Shown: positions 26,523-36,316, counted from the first letter of the stretch. The stretch: DNA of 64,000 bases from Pseudomonadota bacterium (GCA_018816865.1 JAHIUW010000041.1:27755-91754), one strand, 5' to 3'. Translations and numbers: made by a program. The notes: a model not told the origin generated them from the sequence alone.

Positions 26523-27491
26523 CTAAAGCTTGATGTCAACAACCGCTTCGGAGCGGAGGCCGTCCATATACTCATTAAAACGATCTTCCAACTGTTGCTG
26601 GCTGAGCTTCTCACGAATCTCTTCCTGAACGGCCGGATCAAACTCACGGGATTCACCGCCGACCAGAGACACGAACTTGAGGATCGCCCCAAATTCCTTG
26701 AACCTGAAGGCCTGACTCATCTCGCCAGGCTGGACCTTTTCAAGGGCGTCACGCCAATCCTGAGTCATGCTGCCCCAGTCAAGGATGCCGATATTCCCGC
26801 CCTGGTCAGAACCCGGGCCCTGAGAATACTTGCCGGCCACTTCGGCAAAGGTCGATTTTCCCTTGCCGATGTCCTCACGCAATCGTTGCGCCTCTTCCAG
26901 GGTAGGCACCAGAATCACGGCGAGTTCGACCTGCTTGTCCTTGACGTATTCCTTGCGGTGCTCATCGAAGTACTGTTTGACCTCTTCGGCGCTGACAACA
27001 ACTTTGCGCTTGACCATCACACCCAGCAGGCGGTGCTTGAGGATATCACCTTTGAGCTTCTCCTTGTACTGGTCAAGGGTCATGCCTTCGAGCCTCAACT
27101 GGGCCTCAAACTCCTCTGCCGACATCTTGTTCCGGCTCTGCACCGATTCAATTTCGTTGAGGATTTCGGTTTCCGTCACCGTAACGCCCAATTTCTCAAC
27201 CTGTTGCTTGATCAGGATGTCCTGAACCATCTGTTCCAACAACTTCTTGCGGATGCTGATGATTGCAGCCTTGTCCTGGTCGGTAAGTTCGCGGCCCTGG
27301 AACCTTTCAAACACAGGCTTCATGCGTTCATTGATTTCGAACAGGGTAACGATCTCGCCATTGACCATGGCGGCAATGCGATCAACCACATCGCCGGCGA
27401 TGGCCGGTTGCACACTCAGAAGCACCACCACAAGGATGGCAATACGGGTAATGAACAGCAACGGAGTCTCCTTCTTTCTGGGTGCGGGCAT
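26523..27491 (-). CDS. surA: SurA-like periplasmic peptidyl-prolyl isomerase/chaperone
   Basis: A 322-aa exported chaperone for outer-membrane proteins. An N-terminal signal peptide ('LLFITRIAILVVVLLSVQPAIAG') is followed by a SurA N-terminal domain ('VVDRIAAMVNGEIVTLFEINERM') and one parvulin PpiC domain around residues 180-270 ('ELAVILVPTLEEAQRL', 'YSQGPGSDQGGNIGILDWG'). E. coli SurA has two PpiC domains; a single one is usual in deltaproteobacteria. It is adjacent to a second SurA-fold lipoprotein gene. Confidence 0.88.
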   Translation of the reverse strand: MPAPRKKETPLLFITRIAILVVVLLSVQPAIAGDVVDRIAAMVNGEIVTLFEINERMKPVFERFQGRELTDQDKAAIISIRKKLLEQMVQDILIKQQVEKLGVTVTETEILNEIESVQSRNKMSAEEFEAQLRLEGMTLDQYKEKLKGDILKHRLLGVMVKRKVVVSAEEVKQYFDEHRKEYVKDKQVELAVILVPTLEEAQRLREDIGKGKSTFAEVAGKYSQGPGSDQGGNIGILDWGSMTQDWRDALEKVQPGEMSQAFRFKEFGAILKFVSLVGGESREFDPAVQEEIREKLSQQQLEDRFNEYMDGLRSEAVVDIKL

Positions 27492-27619
27492 GCCGCCTCC
27501 GCATTCAAAATTGCATATCCGACGTCAAAGGATCAGATACCATTACGTTCCAACTCTCCGCCGGTGACAGTCACTGGTTGCTGGGCGGTACCTGCCCGGG
27601 TACCGGACACAGCCCTCTC

Positions 27620-28696
27620 CTAAGATTTGGATTCCGGTATCTCGTCGAGGGGAATGGCCCCTTCCGGCGATTCGGGCATCACGTCGGGCGGGACCTCATC
27701 CTGCGATTCGAGTTCATCAGCAGACGGGATCTCCACCTCCGCAGGGGCCTCCTCCGTGGCGGATTCCTCGGTCATGAGCTTGAGCGGCAGGTGCGGAGAG
27801 ACCTTGATCACGGCCACGGCCAGTGCCTCCTGCAGCCAGGAATCAAAGGATTCTCGCAGCTTCTGGTCCAAAAGCACCCGCTCCACCACAGGATAGGCCT
27901 GAGAGGGATCAAGGACCTTGGCCGGAATCCTTTCGGAAAAGACGAGGGCCTCAAAACCGTTCTCGCCGCTGATCACGGAACTGGCCTCGCCGACCCCAAG
28001 TCCCTTGAGGGCGTTCTTCCAGTTGACGGTCAGCCGATCCTCGCGCAACCGGATCTCCCGGATGACAAGGCGATCGAACCTGCCCTGGAGGGACTCCAGG
28101 CTCTCCCCCTTGCGGTAGAGGTTCAGGGCATTCTGGACGGCTTCGCGGCTGGGTCCGGAAACGAGCTGAAAACGGAGTCTGAGCGGGAGATAAAATTCCT
28201 GGATATGAGTCTTGTAGTAGGCCTCGGCCTCTTCGTAGCCGATGGTGATGTCAGGCCGCAGCACCTCGTTGAAAAACTTCTCCATGGCCAGTCTGTTGCG
28301 CAATTCCTGACGCCAGTACTGCAGGTCGAGATACTCTTCCACAAGGACTTCTTCGAAGGCCCCCTCGGGATAGTCGGCCCGGATCACGGACTCGGCGGCG
28401 GCGACTTCGTCGTCGGTCACGGAGAACCCCAGAGTCTCCAGTTCCTGCGTCACAAGCTCCTGAACGATGAGATCGGTCAGAATCCCGCCGTAATCCTTCT
28501 TCAGGGCAACGACGCCTACTGTCTCCGCAGCGAAGGACAGCTTCTTGAAATCGTATTTAAGTTGAAGCTGTTCCAGGGTAATGGGTCGTCCATTGACGCG
28601 CGCAACAATGCCATTTTCCTCCTGGTCGCCATGGCAACCGGGCAGGCCGAACATCGCCACCAGCGTCAGGGCGAGGGCACAAATAATTCTTTTCAT
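27620..28696 (-). CDS. PpiC/SurA-like lipoprotein
   Basis: A 358-aa predicted lipoprotein. The signal peptide ends in lipobox 'GLPGC' (Cys near residue 21). A SurA/PrsA-like N-terminal chaperone domain follows ('GIVARVNGRPITLEQLQLKYD') and a degenerate parvulin domain. The tail of about 60 residues is rich in Glu, Pro and Ser. The PpiC region lacks the clear motifs seen in its downstream neighbour, so chaperone activity is more likely than isomerase activity. A 128-nt gap to surA contains two small inverted repeats (near 27570-27610) without a T-run. Confidence 0.8.
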   Translation of the reverse strand: MKRIICALALTLVAMFGLPGCHGDQEENGIVARVNGRPITLEQLQLKYDFKKLSFAAETVGVVALKKDYGGILTDLIVQELVTQELETLGFSVTDDEVAAAESVIRADYPEGAFEEVLVEEYLDLQYWRQELRNRLAMEKFFNEVLRPDITIGYEEAEAYYKTHIQEFYLPLRLRFQLVSGPSREAVQNALNLYRKGESLESLQGRFDRLVIREIRLREDRLTVNWKNALKGLGVGEASSVISGENGFEALVFSERIPAKVLDPSQAYPVVERVLLDQKLRESFDSWLQEALAVAVIKVSPHLPLKLMTEESATEEAPAEVEIPSADELESQDEVPPDVMPESPEGAIPLDEIPESKS

Positions 28697-28722
28697 AAGA
28701 ATAATAGACCTTTGAGTACTTG

Positions 28723-31700
28723 CTACGCGAGATTGGCGTTTCCGGGTGTTGTAGCCCCAGGGAGAAGAGCGGTCAACGCCTTTTCCAGAGCGGCCAAGCC
28801 CTGGCGGACAGTGCCATCCGTCCGCACCCGAATCTCCAGTCTGCCCGGCGGCAGCAAACGGGCCTCATACTCACCTTGCTGCACAAAGGCCACGATCCTG
28901 TCCGAGGTGACCACGGTCGCGCCCTCGGCCCAGGTCAACACAGCCCTGACCGGCGAGACGTCCGCCTTGGACACCTGAAGGCGGCCCAGCAACAGCTTGA
29001 AGCGCAAGACGGCTAAAAAACGTTCCAGTGGAACAGGTAGCGGTCCGAACAGGTCGCGAATCTCAAAGGACAGCTCCTCCAGGGCGGCTGCCCCCATGGC
29101 CGAGGACAGGGCCTTGTAATAGCGTAGCCGCTCCTGTGTATCGGGGATATATTCCTCGGGGATGTGCGCCTCGAACATGAAATTCAATTCGGGACTGGTC
29201 TCCTGCAGCAGGTCTTCGCCACGCAGGCGACGCACTTCCTCTTCCAGCATCTCCAGATACATGTCCAGACCAACCTTGGCCACGGTCCCGGTCTGGGCCT
29301 CGCCCAGGATATTGCCGGCCCCGCGAAGCCGCAGGTCTTCCATGGCCACCTGGAAGCCGGCCCCAAGATAGTCCATGTCCAAGATGACCTGCAACCGCTT
29401 GCGTGAAGGTTCGGGCAGACCGTCCAGGGACGGGATCACGAAATAGGCATAGGCTTGACGGGAGCTGCGCCCCACCCTGCCCCTGAGCTGATACAGCTGC
29501 CCCAGACCGAACAACTGGGCCTGATCCACGATCAGCGTATTGGCGCGGGCAAAATCAAGCCCCGACTCGATGATGGCCGTGCAGACCAGAATATCCAGTT
29601 CCCCGTGCCAGAATTGATGGATGGTCTCCTCCAACTCGTGCTCCTTCATCTGGCCGTGGGCCATGCCGACACGGGCGTCCGGGGCCAATTCCCGCACATA
29701 ATCGAGCACCTGGGGCAGGGATCTGACCCGGTTATGGACCCAAAAAACCTGGCCCTTGCGTTCCAGTTCACGCGCCAGGATGGCCTTGAGCGGTTCCTTG
29801 TCCCGTTCCAGCAGAGAGGTGAACACGGGCTTACGATCCAGAGGCGGCGTTTCCATGACCGACAATCCGCGGATTCCAGCCAGGGACAGCTGCAAAGTCC
29901 GCGGGATGGGGGTCGCCGTCAAGGTCAGCACGTCGATGTTCTTGCGCATCTCCTTGATGCGCTCCTTGTGGCGCACCCCGAAACGCTGTTCCTCGTCCAG
30001 GATCAGCAGCCCCAGATTGGGGAGGACCACATCCTTGGACAGCATACGATGGGTGCCGATCAGGATATCCACCTGCCCCCGAACCGCGGCCTCCAGGGTC
30101 AGTTTCTGGCTGGCCCGCGAGACAAAGCGACTGAGCATAGACACATTCAGGGGATAGCCCTCCATGCGCCGCTTGAAATTCTGGTAATGCTGTTCGGCCA
30201 GCACCGTGGTCGGGCACAACAGCGCCACCTGCCGCCCGGCCATGGCGGCTCGAAAGGCTGCACGCATGGCCACCTCGGTCTTGCCGAAACCCACGTCTCC
30301 GCAGACCAGGCGGTCCATGGGCGCCTGCTTGTCCATATCGGCCATGACGTCGCGGATGGCCCCTTCCTGATCCGGGGTCTCCTCAAAACCGAAAGACGCC
30401 TCGAACTCGGCGTATTCGTCCCCGCCTGATTCATAGACATAGCCCTTGGCCACCTGGCGGAAGGCATACATCTCCACCAGTTCACGGGCGACCATCTCCA
30501 CGGCCTTGCGTGCCCGGGATTTGGCGCGAGTCCAGGCCGCGCCGCCCATCTTGTCCAGGGCGGGAGCGGCCCCCTCCGGGCCCTTGAAGCGCTGCACCAC
30601 GGCCAGGCGATCCACGGGCAGGTAGAGCTTGTCCTCCCCGGAATAGGTCAACAGCAGGTAATCGTTGGAGACACCGCCCAGTTCCAGACGGAACAGGCCC
30701 TCGAACCGCGCCAGCCCCCAATCCCGGTGCACCAGCAGATCGCCAGGGCTCAGATCCTCATGGGTGGAGAGCCCCTTGAATTTCTTGTCCGCGCTGGGCA
30801 GGTGTGCCCCGCGCGGGGTGGGTTGCAGCACGTCCTCGGACAGGACCAGCACGTTGTTCCAAGTCAGTTCCAAACCCTTGCGCATGGGCGAAACCAGGGC
30901 AAACAGCCCCTTGCCCGCAGAGACGTACTCCGTGGCGGGGACGATCCCGTCCTGTGCCGCCAGCTTCATGAACTTGCGGCGTGAGGTCTCGGTACGGAAA
31001 CTCAGAATCGTCTGCGGCCGCTCTCGCGTCCATTTGCGCAATGATTCCAGCAAGGCGTGCCAGGGGCGGTTGCGATCCTCCGGCTTCCAGAAAAGATCGT
31101 CGAAGGAATGCACCGCCTTTTCAGGCAGATCCACTCCGTCCTTCTTTTCGCCGATGGTCAGGTCTTCGAAATGAATCTGCGCCCTGTCCATCCAGGACTG
31201 ACGCGCCCGCTCCCCGGTTTCCAGCAACTGAGCCCTGGGGGGACGCCAGCCATTCAGTTCCGCCTCATCATCCAGACGTCCGGTCCAGGCCCATTCGGCC
31301 TCATCCAGTCGGGTGCGCAAGGTCCCCGCCCCGCACAGCAGCCAGACGGCATCACGCGGCAGCCACTGGCTCAGCGCAGACGGCTGTTCGTAATAGAGCC
31401 CCGGCCGGGTCATGCCGTTGGTGGACTCGATCCGGCGCTGCAACACCTCGCAGGCCTGCCCGGAGAGCTCGCCGATGCCCTTCAACCGTTTCCATTTAGC
31501 CTGGGCCGCCTCCACCAGGGCCGGCGTCAGCAGCGCCGGGGCGCAGGGCAGAATCACCGCCCGAGCAAGCTCCGCCCGGGAGCGCTGGGTTGCCACATCG
31601 AACAACCGGATGTCCTCCAAGCTGTCGCCGAAAAACTCGAAACGCAGCGGATCGGCGTACCCCGGGGCATACAGGTCCAGGATATCGCCGCGCATGGCGA

Positions 31701-32199
31701 TCTCGCCAGGGCGGGTCACCCGTGAAACCCGCTCATACCCCCACAGGGCGAACTGCTCCAGCAACTCGTCCAGCAGCAGCTCCTCGCCCTTGGCAAGGAT
31801 CAGATGATGATGATCCAGGATATCGGTGGGTGGCCACTTGGGCAGCAGATTGTCCACGGACAGCAACACACCGCGCGGGCCGGAGCCGTGCGCCAGCCCG
31901 TACAGTCCGGCCCAACGCCCGGCCCAGCGGCCGGGGTCGACGGATTGCGCCGGATAGGGCGGCAGCATCGTCCAGGGATTGTCGGGAAAGGCCTTGCTTC
32001 CGCCCGGAGTCATGAGCTCCAGCAGGGCCTTGACCTGAAGCAGTTCACGCGCACCGGGGACGACAACAACGACACTACGGCCACGGGACAATAGTCCCGC
32101 AGCTGCTGCGGCCTGGGAGCCGGGGCCGGATTTGTAGACCCGGAGGCTTCGCCCCGCTTCCGATGAAATGAAGGGGCGCAATAATTCGGGTAGAATCAC
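28723..32199 (-). CDS. mfd: Transcription-repair coupling factor
   Basis: An SF2 translocase that removes stalled RNA polymerase and recruits UvrA. The 1158-aa protein carries the UvrB-homology N-terminal modules, an RNA-polymerase-interaction domain ('DLLVHRDWGLARFEGL'), and the RecG-like motor: motif I 'VCGDVGFGKTEVAMRAAF', Ia 'LCPTTVLAEQHYQNF', II 'LLILDEEQRFGV', III 'LTLTATPIPRTL' and VI 'QLRGRVGRS'. A C-terminal TRCF domain ends the protein. Start is a GTG at 32199. It is the last gene of the minus-strand block before a cheW terminator. Confidence 0.97.
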   Translation of the reverse strand: MILPELLRPFISSEAGRSLRVYKSGPGSQAAAAAGLLSRGRSVVVVVPGARELLQVKALLELMTPGGSKAFPDNPWTMLPPYPAQSVDPGRWAGRWAGLYGLAHGSGPRGVLLSVDNLLPKWPPTDILDHHHLILAKGEELLLDELLEQFALWGYERVSRVTRPGEIAMRGDILDLYAPGYADPLRFEFFGDSLEDIRLFDVATQRSRAELARAVILPCAPALLTPALVEAAQAKWKRLKGIGELSGQACEVLQRRIESTNGMTRPGLYYEQPSALSQWLPRDAVWLLCGAGTLRTRLDEAEWAWTGRLDDEAELNGWRPPRAQLLETGERARQSWMDRAQIHFEDLTIGEKKDGVDLPEKAVHSFDDLFWKPEDRNRPWHALLESLRKWTRERPQTILSFRTETSRRKFMKLAAQDGIVPATEYVSAGKGLFALVSPMRKGLELTWNNVLVLSEDVLQPTPRGAHLPSADKKFKGLSTHEDLSPGDLLVHRDWGLARFEGLFRLELGGVSNDYLLLTYSGEDKLYLPVDRLAVVQRFKGPEGAAPALDKMGGAAWTRAKSRARKAVEMVARELVEMYAFRQVAKGYVYESGGDEYAEFEASFGFEETPDQEGAIRDVMADMDKQAPMDRLVCGDVGFGKTEVAMRAAFRAAMAGRQVALLCPTTVLAEQHYQNFKRRMEGYPLNVSMLSRFVSRASQKLTLEAAVRGQVDILIGTHRMLSKDVVLPNLGLLILDEEQRFGVRHKERIKEMRKNIDVLTLTATPIPRTLQLSLAGIRGLSVMETPPLDRKPVFTSLLERDKEPLKAILARELERKGQVFWVHNRVRSLPQVLDYVRELAPDARVGMAHGQMKEHELEETIHQFWHGELDILVCTAIIESGLDFARANTLIVDQAQLFGLGQLYQLRGRVGRSSRQAYAYFVIPSLDGLPEPSRKRLQVILDMDYLGAGFQVAMEDLRLRGAGNILGEAQTGTVAKVGLDMYLEMLEEEVRRLRGEDLLQETSPELNFMFEAHIPEEYIPDTQERLRYYKALSSAMGAAALEELSFEIRDLFGPLPVPLERFLAVLRFKLLLGRLQVSKADVSPVRAVLTWAEGATVVTSDRIVAFVQQGEYEARLLPPGRLEIRVRTDGTVRQGLAALEKALTALLPGATTPGNANLA

Positions 32200-32223
32200 G
32201 TTGAGAATGACCTTATGGTGATG

Positions 32224-32263
32224 AAAAAACAGAACCGCCGTTCCGCTTGCGCGGACACGGCGG
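32224..32263 (-). terminator. Probable Rho-independent terminator of cheW
   Basis: On the minus strand, a stem of 7 plus 4 bp (32235-32263) is followed by a T-rich tract ending in six Ts (32224-32229). It is 53 nt past the cheW stop and close to the mfd start, so it separates cheW from mfd. Confidence 0.65.
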
Positions 32264-32316
32264 CCCCAGGTGGCCGCGTTCCGCGGCCTTTGGATACGGT
32301 ATTGTCCTGTCGCCGT

Positions 32317-32793
32317 CTAGGCCATGACAAGGATTTCCTTCTCTTCACCGGACAGCAGACGATCGAGATCCAGCAGGATGAGCAGACGGTCTTCCAACTT
32401 GCCCACGCCGCTGATATACTCGGATTCCAGGCCGGAAACAACGGGCGGCGGCGGCTCGACAGTGTTCGAGGGAATCCGCAAGACCTCGGACACCGAGTCG
32501 ACAACAAAGCCGACAACCATCTTGTTGATCTCGATGACAATGATCCGGGTATGTTTGTCGTGGATACGCGTCTCCAGACCAAAACGCTTGCGCAGGTCGA
32601 TGATGGGGATCACGTTGCCGCGCAGATTGATCACCCCTTCAACAAATTCCGGAGCCTTGGGCACCTTGGTGATCTCCATGGTGCGAATGATCTCCTGAAC
32701 CTTGAGGATATCAACACCAAATTCCTCTTCGCCGATGGAGAACGTCACGAGCTGGATCAGCTCGGCATCCTGTTTCTTCTGGATCTCGCTCAT
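32317..32793 (-). CDS. cheW: Chemotaxis coupling protein CheW
   Basis: A 158-aa scaffold that links chemoreceptors to CheA. It shows the CheW signature 'LVTFSIGEEEFGVDILKVQEI' and the 'GVINLRGNVIPIIDLRKRFG' block, with 'LLILLDLDRLL' near the end. The ATG at 32793 has a strong GAGGAG site; the upstream ATG at 32835 is rejected. It is a solitary cheW with no other chemotaxis gene in the window. About 270 nt of AT-rich non-coding DNA upstream (32794-33063) presumably holds its promoter and that of the divergent small gene. Confidence 0.95.
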   Translation of the reverse strand: MSEIQKKQDAELIQLVTFSIGEEEFGVDILKVQEIIRTMEITKVPKAPEFVEGVINLRGNVIPIIDLRKRFGLETRIHDKHTRIIVIEINKMVVGFVVDSVSEVLRIPSNTVEPPPPVVSGLESEYISGVGKLEDRLLILLDLDRLLSGEEKEILVMA

Positions 32794-33063
32794 CTTATTT
32801 TCACTCCTCAGATTGCCCGGGATGGAGCAGTGCAAAAAACCGTCTTTGCGCTTTATTTTACGAATATTTGATCAATATGCAACACATTTCAAGAGTTTCC
32901 ATAACTATCATCGTCCAAGGGTTAAAAACAGTTTATACTTAGTGTACTGAAATGATAATCTTAAATTACTCAGCACTCAGACTTGCCCTCATGCGCAGGC
33001 TCTTGTAAGGTCCGAATCTTCGTTTGCCCAAACACCGGGCAAGCCCAAGGAGGATCCTGTTTT

Positions 33064-33285
33064 ATGGCCCACTTTCTGCCCCAATCATCGAACTTTGCCC
33101 TCGAAGAGCAAATCAGGACCCTCGCCGATGACGAGTTGCTGGATTTCTGGGAAGAGGCTCAGCACCTGGAGAAATTTCTTGGGGATGAGTTGAGCGACGT
33201 CGGTTCCACTGTGGAATACGAACGCCTGATTCTCCTTGAACTTCAGTTCCGTTCCAGTCGCCGCAGCCTTCGTCTCCCGATCTGA
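33064..33285 (+). CDS. Small acidic uncharacterised protein
   Basis: A 73-aa protein with no known domain. The N-terminal half is acidic and helical ('ALEEQIRTLADDELLDFWEEAQHLE'), the last 15 residues are basic. It is preceded by an AGGAGG site about 10 nt before the ATG. It is divergent from cheW and sits just ahead of tRNA-Trp. The good ribosome binding site and codon use typical of the neighbours support a real gene. A longer in-frame start at 32983 lacks a binding site. Confidence 0.65.
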   Translation: MAHFLPQSSNFALEEQIRTLADDELLDFWEEAQHLEKFLGDELSDVGSTVEYERLILLELQFRSSRRSLRLPI

Positions 33286-33294
33286 TAAAACTCC

Positions 33295-33321
33295 TTGCCA
33301 TTTGGCTGGGATTCTCATAAT
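33295..33321 (+). promoter_or_regulatory. Candidate promoter of tRNA-Trp
   Basis: TTGCCA (33295-33300) and CATAAT (33316-33321) with a 15-nt spacer, about 20 nt before the tRNA. The spacing is short, so this is tentative. Confidence 0.4.
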
Positions 33322-33340
33322 TTCGCGCCCTTGACAGCGC

Positions 33341-33417
33341 AGGGGTGTAGCTCCAACGGCTAGAGCGCCGGTCTCCAAAACCGGATGTTGTGGGTTCGAA
33401 TCCCCCCACCCCTGCCA
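33341..33417 (+). tRNA. tRNA-Trp (CCA)
   Basis: A full cloverleaf. Acceptor stem 33341-33347 pairs with 33407-33413, anticodon stem 33368-33372 pairs with 33380-33384, and the loop carries CCA at 33375-33377. The T arm has the TTCGAAT loop, with one T-C mismatch in its stem. The 3' CCA is encoded (33415-33417). Confidence 0.95.
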
Positions 33418-33428
33418 CCACGAAATCA

Positions 33429-33463
33429 AAAATCCCCGGTCCTTATGGACCGGGGATTTTCTT
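33429..33463 (+). terminator. Terminator of tRNA-Trp
   Basis: A perfect 14-bp stem (33429-33442 with 33447-33460) with a TTAT loop, ending in a T-rich tail, 12 nt after the tRNA. Confidence 0.9.
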
Positions 33464-33554
33464 TGTGTACCCTGGTCTTCGGAGACCCCAATCAAATTCA
33501 CGTCCCACCATCGCTTCCCCGCACACCAAGCCCGACCGCCCGGAACCAAAACGC

Positions 33555-33592
33555 AAAAAGGGGCAAGCCCGACGAACGCGGTGCCTGCCCCT
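33555..33592 (-). terminator. Terminator of ugd
   Basis: On the minus strand, arms 33559-33565 and 33586-33592 form a perfect 7-bp GC-rich stem with a large loop, followed by a five-T run. It lies 36 nt beyond the ugd stop. Confidence 0.65.
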
Positions 33593-33627
33593 CAAAGCGT
33601 TGAGCCAAAGACGATTGTTCCGGTTCC

Positions 33628-34965
33628 CTACTCGGGGTCGGGACGGCCGATGCAGAAATACGCGAAACCGGCGTCGGCCAGAACACGCGGGGAGTACAGA
33701 TTGCGGCCATCAAAGATCAGCGGGGCCTTGAGGCTTTTCCGGAGGCGAGAGAAATCGGGATTACGGAACTGATTCCACTCGGTCACCACAGCCAGGGCAT
33801 CGGCCCCGTCCAGGGCATCGTACTGATTCTCGACAATCTCCAACCCCTCGACGCCCGCCAGTTCTCCGGCGGCATTGGAACCGGCAACAGGATCGAATGC
33901 CCTGACGCGCATCCCCTTGGAGGTCAGGTACTTGATGGTCTCCAGGGAGGAGGCCTCGCGGATATCGTCGGTATTGGCCTTGAAGGCCAATCCCCACAAA
34001 GCCAGGGTCCGTCCCTCCAGGCCGCCCTGCTGGGCAAAATAACTCTCAATCTTCAGGGCAATGGCCAGTTTCTGACGATTGTTGACCTCATCCACCGCGG
34101 CCAGCAGCTGCGGTTCATGCCCCACCCCGCGCGCCGTGTTGATCAACGCCCTGACATCCTTGGGAAAGCAGGAGCCACCGTAACCCACGCCGGGATAGAT
34201 GAAATGATAACCGATGCGATGATCGGACCCGATTCCCAGGCGCACGTCGCGCACATCGGCCCCGACCTTCTCGCAGATCACGGATACTTCATTGATGAAG
34301 GAGATCTTTGTGGCCAGGATGCAATTGGCGGCATACTTGGTCATTTCGGCGCTACGCACCCCCATGACCATGACCTTCTCGCGGCTGCGCGCAAAGGGGG
34401 CATAGAGGGCACGCATGATCTCGGCGCTACGCTCATTTTCAGTACCCAGGATCACCCGGTCGGGCTTCATGAAGTCTGCGACCGCATCGCCCTCCTTCAG
34501 GAATTCGGGATTGGAAACCACGTCGAATTCAAGGGCCACGCCGCGCTTGGCCAGTTCTGCACCGATGATAGCGCGGACCTCATCGGCCGTGCCCACCGGC
34601 ACGGTGGACTTGTCCACCACCACCAGCGGTTCGGTCATGGCTTGTCCGATCTCACGGGCCACCTGGTGCACGAAGCACAGGTCGCAGGAGCCGTCTGCGC
34701 GGCTGGGAGTACCCACGGTGATCAGCGCCACTCCGGCATCCTTGAGTCCCGCAGCCAGATCCGTGGTAAAGGACAAACGTCCCTCGACCCGGTTACGCGC
34801 GACCATCTCCTCCAACCCGGGTTCGTAGATGTGCACTTCCCCGTTGTTCAGACGTTCGACAACACCGGGATTGACATCCACGCAGCAGACATTGTTGCCC
34901 ATTTCAGCAAAACAGGCCGCACTTACGAGGCCGACGTAGCCGGTGCCGACAATGCAGAGATTCAT
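33628..34965 (-). CDS. ugd: UDP-glucose 6-dehydrogenase
   Basis: NAD-dependent oxidation of UDP-glucose to UDP-glucuronate, a precursor for surface polysaccharides and lipid A modification. The 445-aa protein begins with the Rossmann motif 'MNLCIVGTGYVGLVSAACFAEMG'. It includes 'VDKSTVPVGTA', 'SNPEFLKEGDAVADF' and the catalytic cysteine in 'GVGYGGSCFPKDVRAL'. Downstream conserved blocks include 'LWGLAFKANTDDIREA'. It is divergent from pdxJ across 237 nt. Confidence 0.94.
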   Translation of the reverse strand: MNLCIVGTGYVGLVSAACFAEMGNNVCCVDVNPGVVERLNNGEVHIYEPGLEEMVARNRVEGRLSFTTDLAAGLKDAGVALITVGTPSRADGSCDLCFVHQVAREIGQAMTEPLVVVDKSTVPVGTADEVRAIIGAELAKRGVALEFDVVSNPEFLKEGDAVADFMKPDRVILGTENERSAEIMRALYAPFARSREKVMVMGVRSAEMTKYAANCILATKISFINEVSVICEKVGADVRDVRLGIGSDHRIGYHFIYPGVGYGGSCFPKDVRALINTARGVGHEPQLLAAVDEVNNRQKLAIALKIESYFAQQGGLEGRTLALWGLAFKANTDDIREASSLETIKYLTSKGMRVRAFDPVAGSNAAGELAGVEGLEIVENQYDALDGADALAVVTEWNQFRNPDFSRLRKSLKAPLIFDGRNLYSPRVLADAGFAYFCIGRPDPE

Positions 34966-35116
34966 TCAGCTATCCTTTGTTATCACTACTTGCTTGATGA
35001 GATTCAGACTTCCGGAAGCGACGAACGTAGTCATGGGGCCATTCCAAGTCAATACTGTCACGCAAGTGTCCTTCCCTGCGAGAACCCAGACGCAGCGCCA
35101 TTTTCCTTGACTTTCC

Positions 35117-35145
35117 TTGACTGTCGGGCACAATTTCAGATTATT
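35117..35145 (+). promoter_or_regulatory. Candidate promoter of the pdxJ operon
   Basis: TTGACT (35117-35122) and ATTATT (35140-35145) with a 17-nt spacer, 58 nt before pdxJ. A direct repeat of TTCCTTGACT (two copies, 10 nt apart) overlaps the -35 element. Confidence 0.4.
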
Positions 35146-35202
35146 ACACCCACTTAAAGGGCCATGCCGCTTCAAACCCTCAATCCCTCCAGGAGGGGAC
35201 CC

Positions 35203-35928
35203 ATGCCCTCGCTTGCAGTCAATATCGACCACATCGCCACCCTGCGCCAGGCGCGCCGGGGCAACGAGCCCGATCCGGTAACCGCCGCCCATCTGGCCGA
35301 ACTGGCCGGAGCCCAGTGCATCATCTGCCACCTGCGCGAGGATCGCCGCCATATCCAGGACCGCGACCTGGCCCTGCTTCGCCAGACCGTGCAGACCCGG
35401 CTGAACCTGGAGATGGCCGCCACTCAGGAGATGCAGCGCATCTGCCTGGAAACCAGACCAGACATCATCTGCCTGGTCCCCGAAAAACGGGAAGAACTGA
35501 CCACCGAAGGCGGCCTGGACGTGGCCTCGCGCGTGGAGGAAATCCGCGAGTTTCTGGCCCCGATCATTGCGCAGGACATCGAGACCAGTCTGTTCATCGA
35601 CGCCGACACCAGACAGATCGAGGCCGCCAAGGCCACGGGCAGCGAGTACATCGAGATCCACACCGGCCACTACGCCGACGCCAAGGGCCGCGCAGCCACC
35701 AAGGCCGAGTTGGAAAAGATTCTCAGCGGGATCAGACTGGCCCAGGAAATCGGGCTGAAGGTCAACCTTGGTCATGGCCTGAACTACGTCAACGTACTGG
35801 CCTTTGCAGAGGTCTCCGGAATCAACGAGTATTCCATCGGGCACAGCATCATTGCCCGCGCCGCCTACGTGGGTATCGGGCAGGCAGTACGTGAAATGAA
35901 CGAACTGGTTCGTTCATTCGTCTCTTGA
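35203..35928 (+). CDS. pdxJ: Pyridoxine 5'-phosphate synthase
   Basis: Condenses 1-deoxyxylulose 5-phosphate with 3-amino-1-hydroxyacetone phosphate in DXP-dependent vitamin B6 synthesis. The 241-aa TIM-barrel protein has '[17 protein letters not shown]' at the start, '[11 protein letters not shown]', 'EIHTGHYAD' and 'NLGHGLNY'. Start is the ATG at 35203 with an AGGAGGGG site. It is the first gene of a compact operon through cimA. Confidence 0.96.
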   Translation: MPSLAVNIDHIATLRQARRGNEPDPVTAAHLAELAGAQCIICHLREDRRHIQDRDLALLRQTVQTRLNLEMAATQEMQRICLETRPDIICLVPEKREELTTEGGLDVASRVEEIREFLAPIIAQDIETSLFIDADTRQIEAAKATGSEYIEIHTGHYADAKGRAATKAELEKILSGIRLAQEIGLKVNLGHGLNYVNVLAFAEVSGINEYSIGHSIIARAAYVGIGQAVREMNELVRSFVS

Positions 35929-35941
35929 GGGCTGCAATACT

Positions 35942-36316
35942 ATGATTATTGGTCTTGGCCTGGACATCGTGGAGATCGACCGCATCCGGCAATCGCTGGA
36001 GCGCTTCGGCGAGAGGTTCCTGAGCCGCATCCTGACCCCCGCCGAGATCGAGACGCTGCGCGGCGACAGGGTGCGCTATCTGGCCGTGCGCTTCGCGGCC
36101 AAGGAAGCGGCCTCCAAGGCCCTCGGCACGGGCATCGCCCAAGGCGTGGGCTTCCAGGGCATGGAGATTCTGAACCTTCCCTCGGGCAAACCGGAACTCA
36201 CCTTTTCCGATGGCGCGGCCCAACGCTGCCACGAACTCGGCGTGACCCGCGCCCACATCAGCCTGACCCATGGCCGCGACACCGCAGCCGCAGTGGTCAT
36301 CCTGGAGAATGACTAA
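35942..36316 (+). CDS. acpS: Holo-[acyl-carrier-protein] synthase
   Basis: Transfers 4'-phosphopantetheine from CoA to apo-ACP. The 124-aa protein carries 'IIGLGLDIVEIDRIRQSLER' with the metal-binding Asp, and 'VRFAAKEAASKALGTG' with the conserved Glu-Ala. The stop overlaps the next start by one base (TAATG). Pairing of acpS with the NAD(P)HX repair gene is a common bacterial arrangement. Confidence 0.96.
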   Translation: MIIGLGLDIVEIDRIRQSLERFGERFLSRILTPAEIETLRGDRVRYLAVRFAAKEAASKALGTGIAQGVGFQGMEILNLPSGKPELTFSDGAAQRCHELGVTRAHISLTHGRDTAAAVVILEND

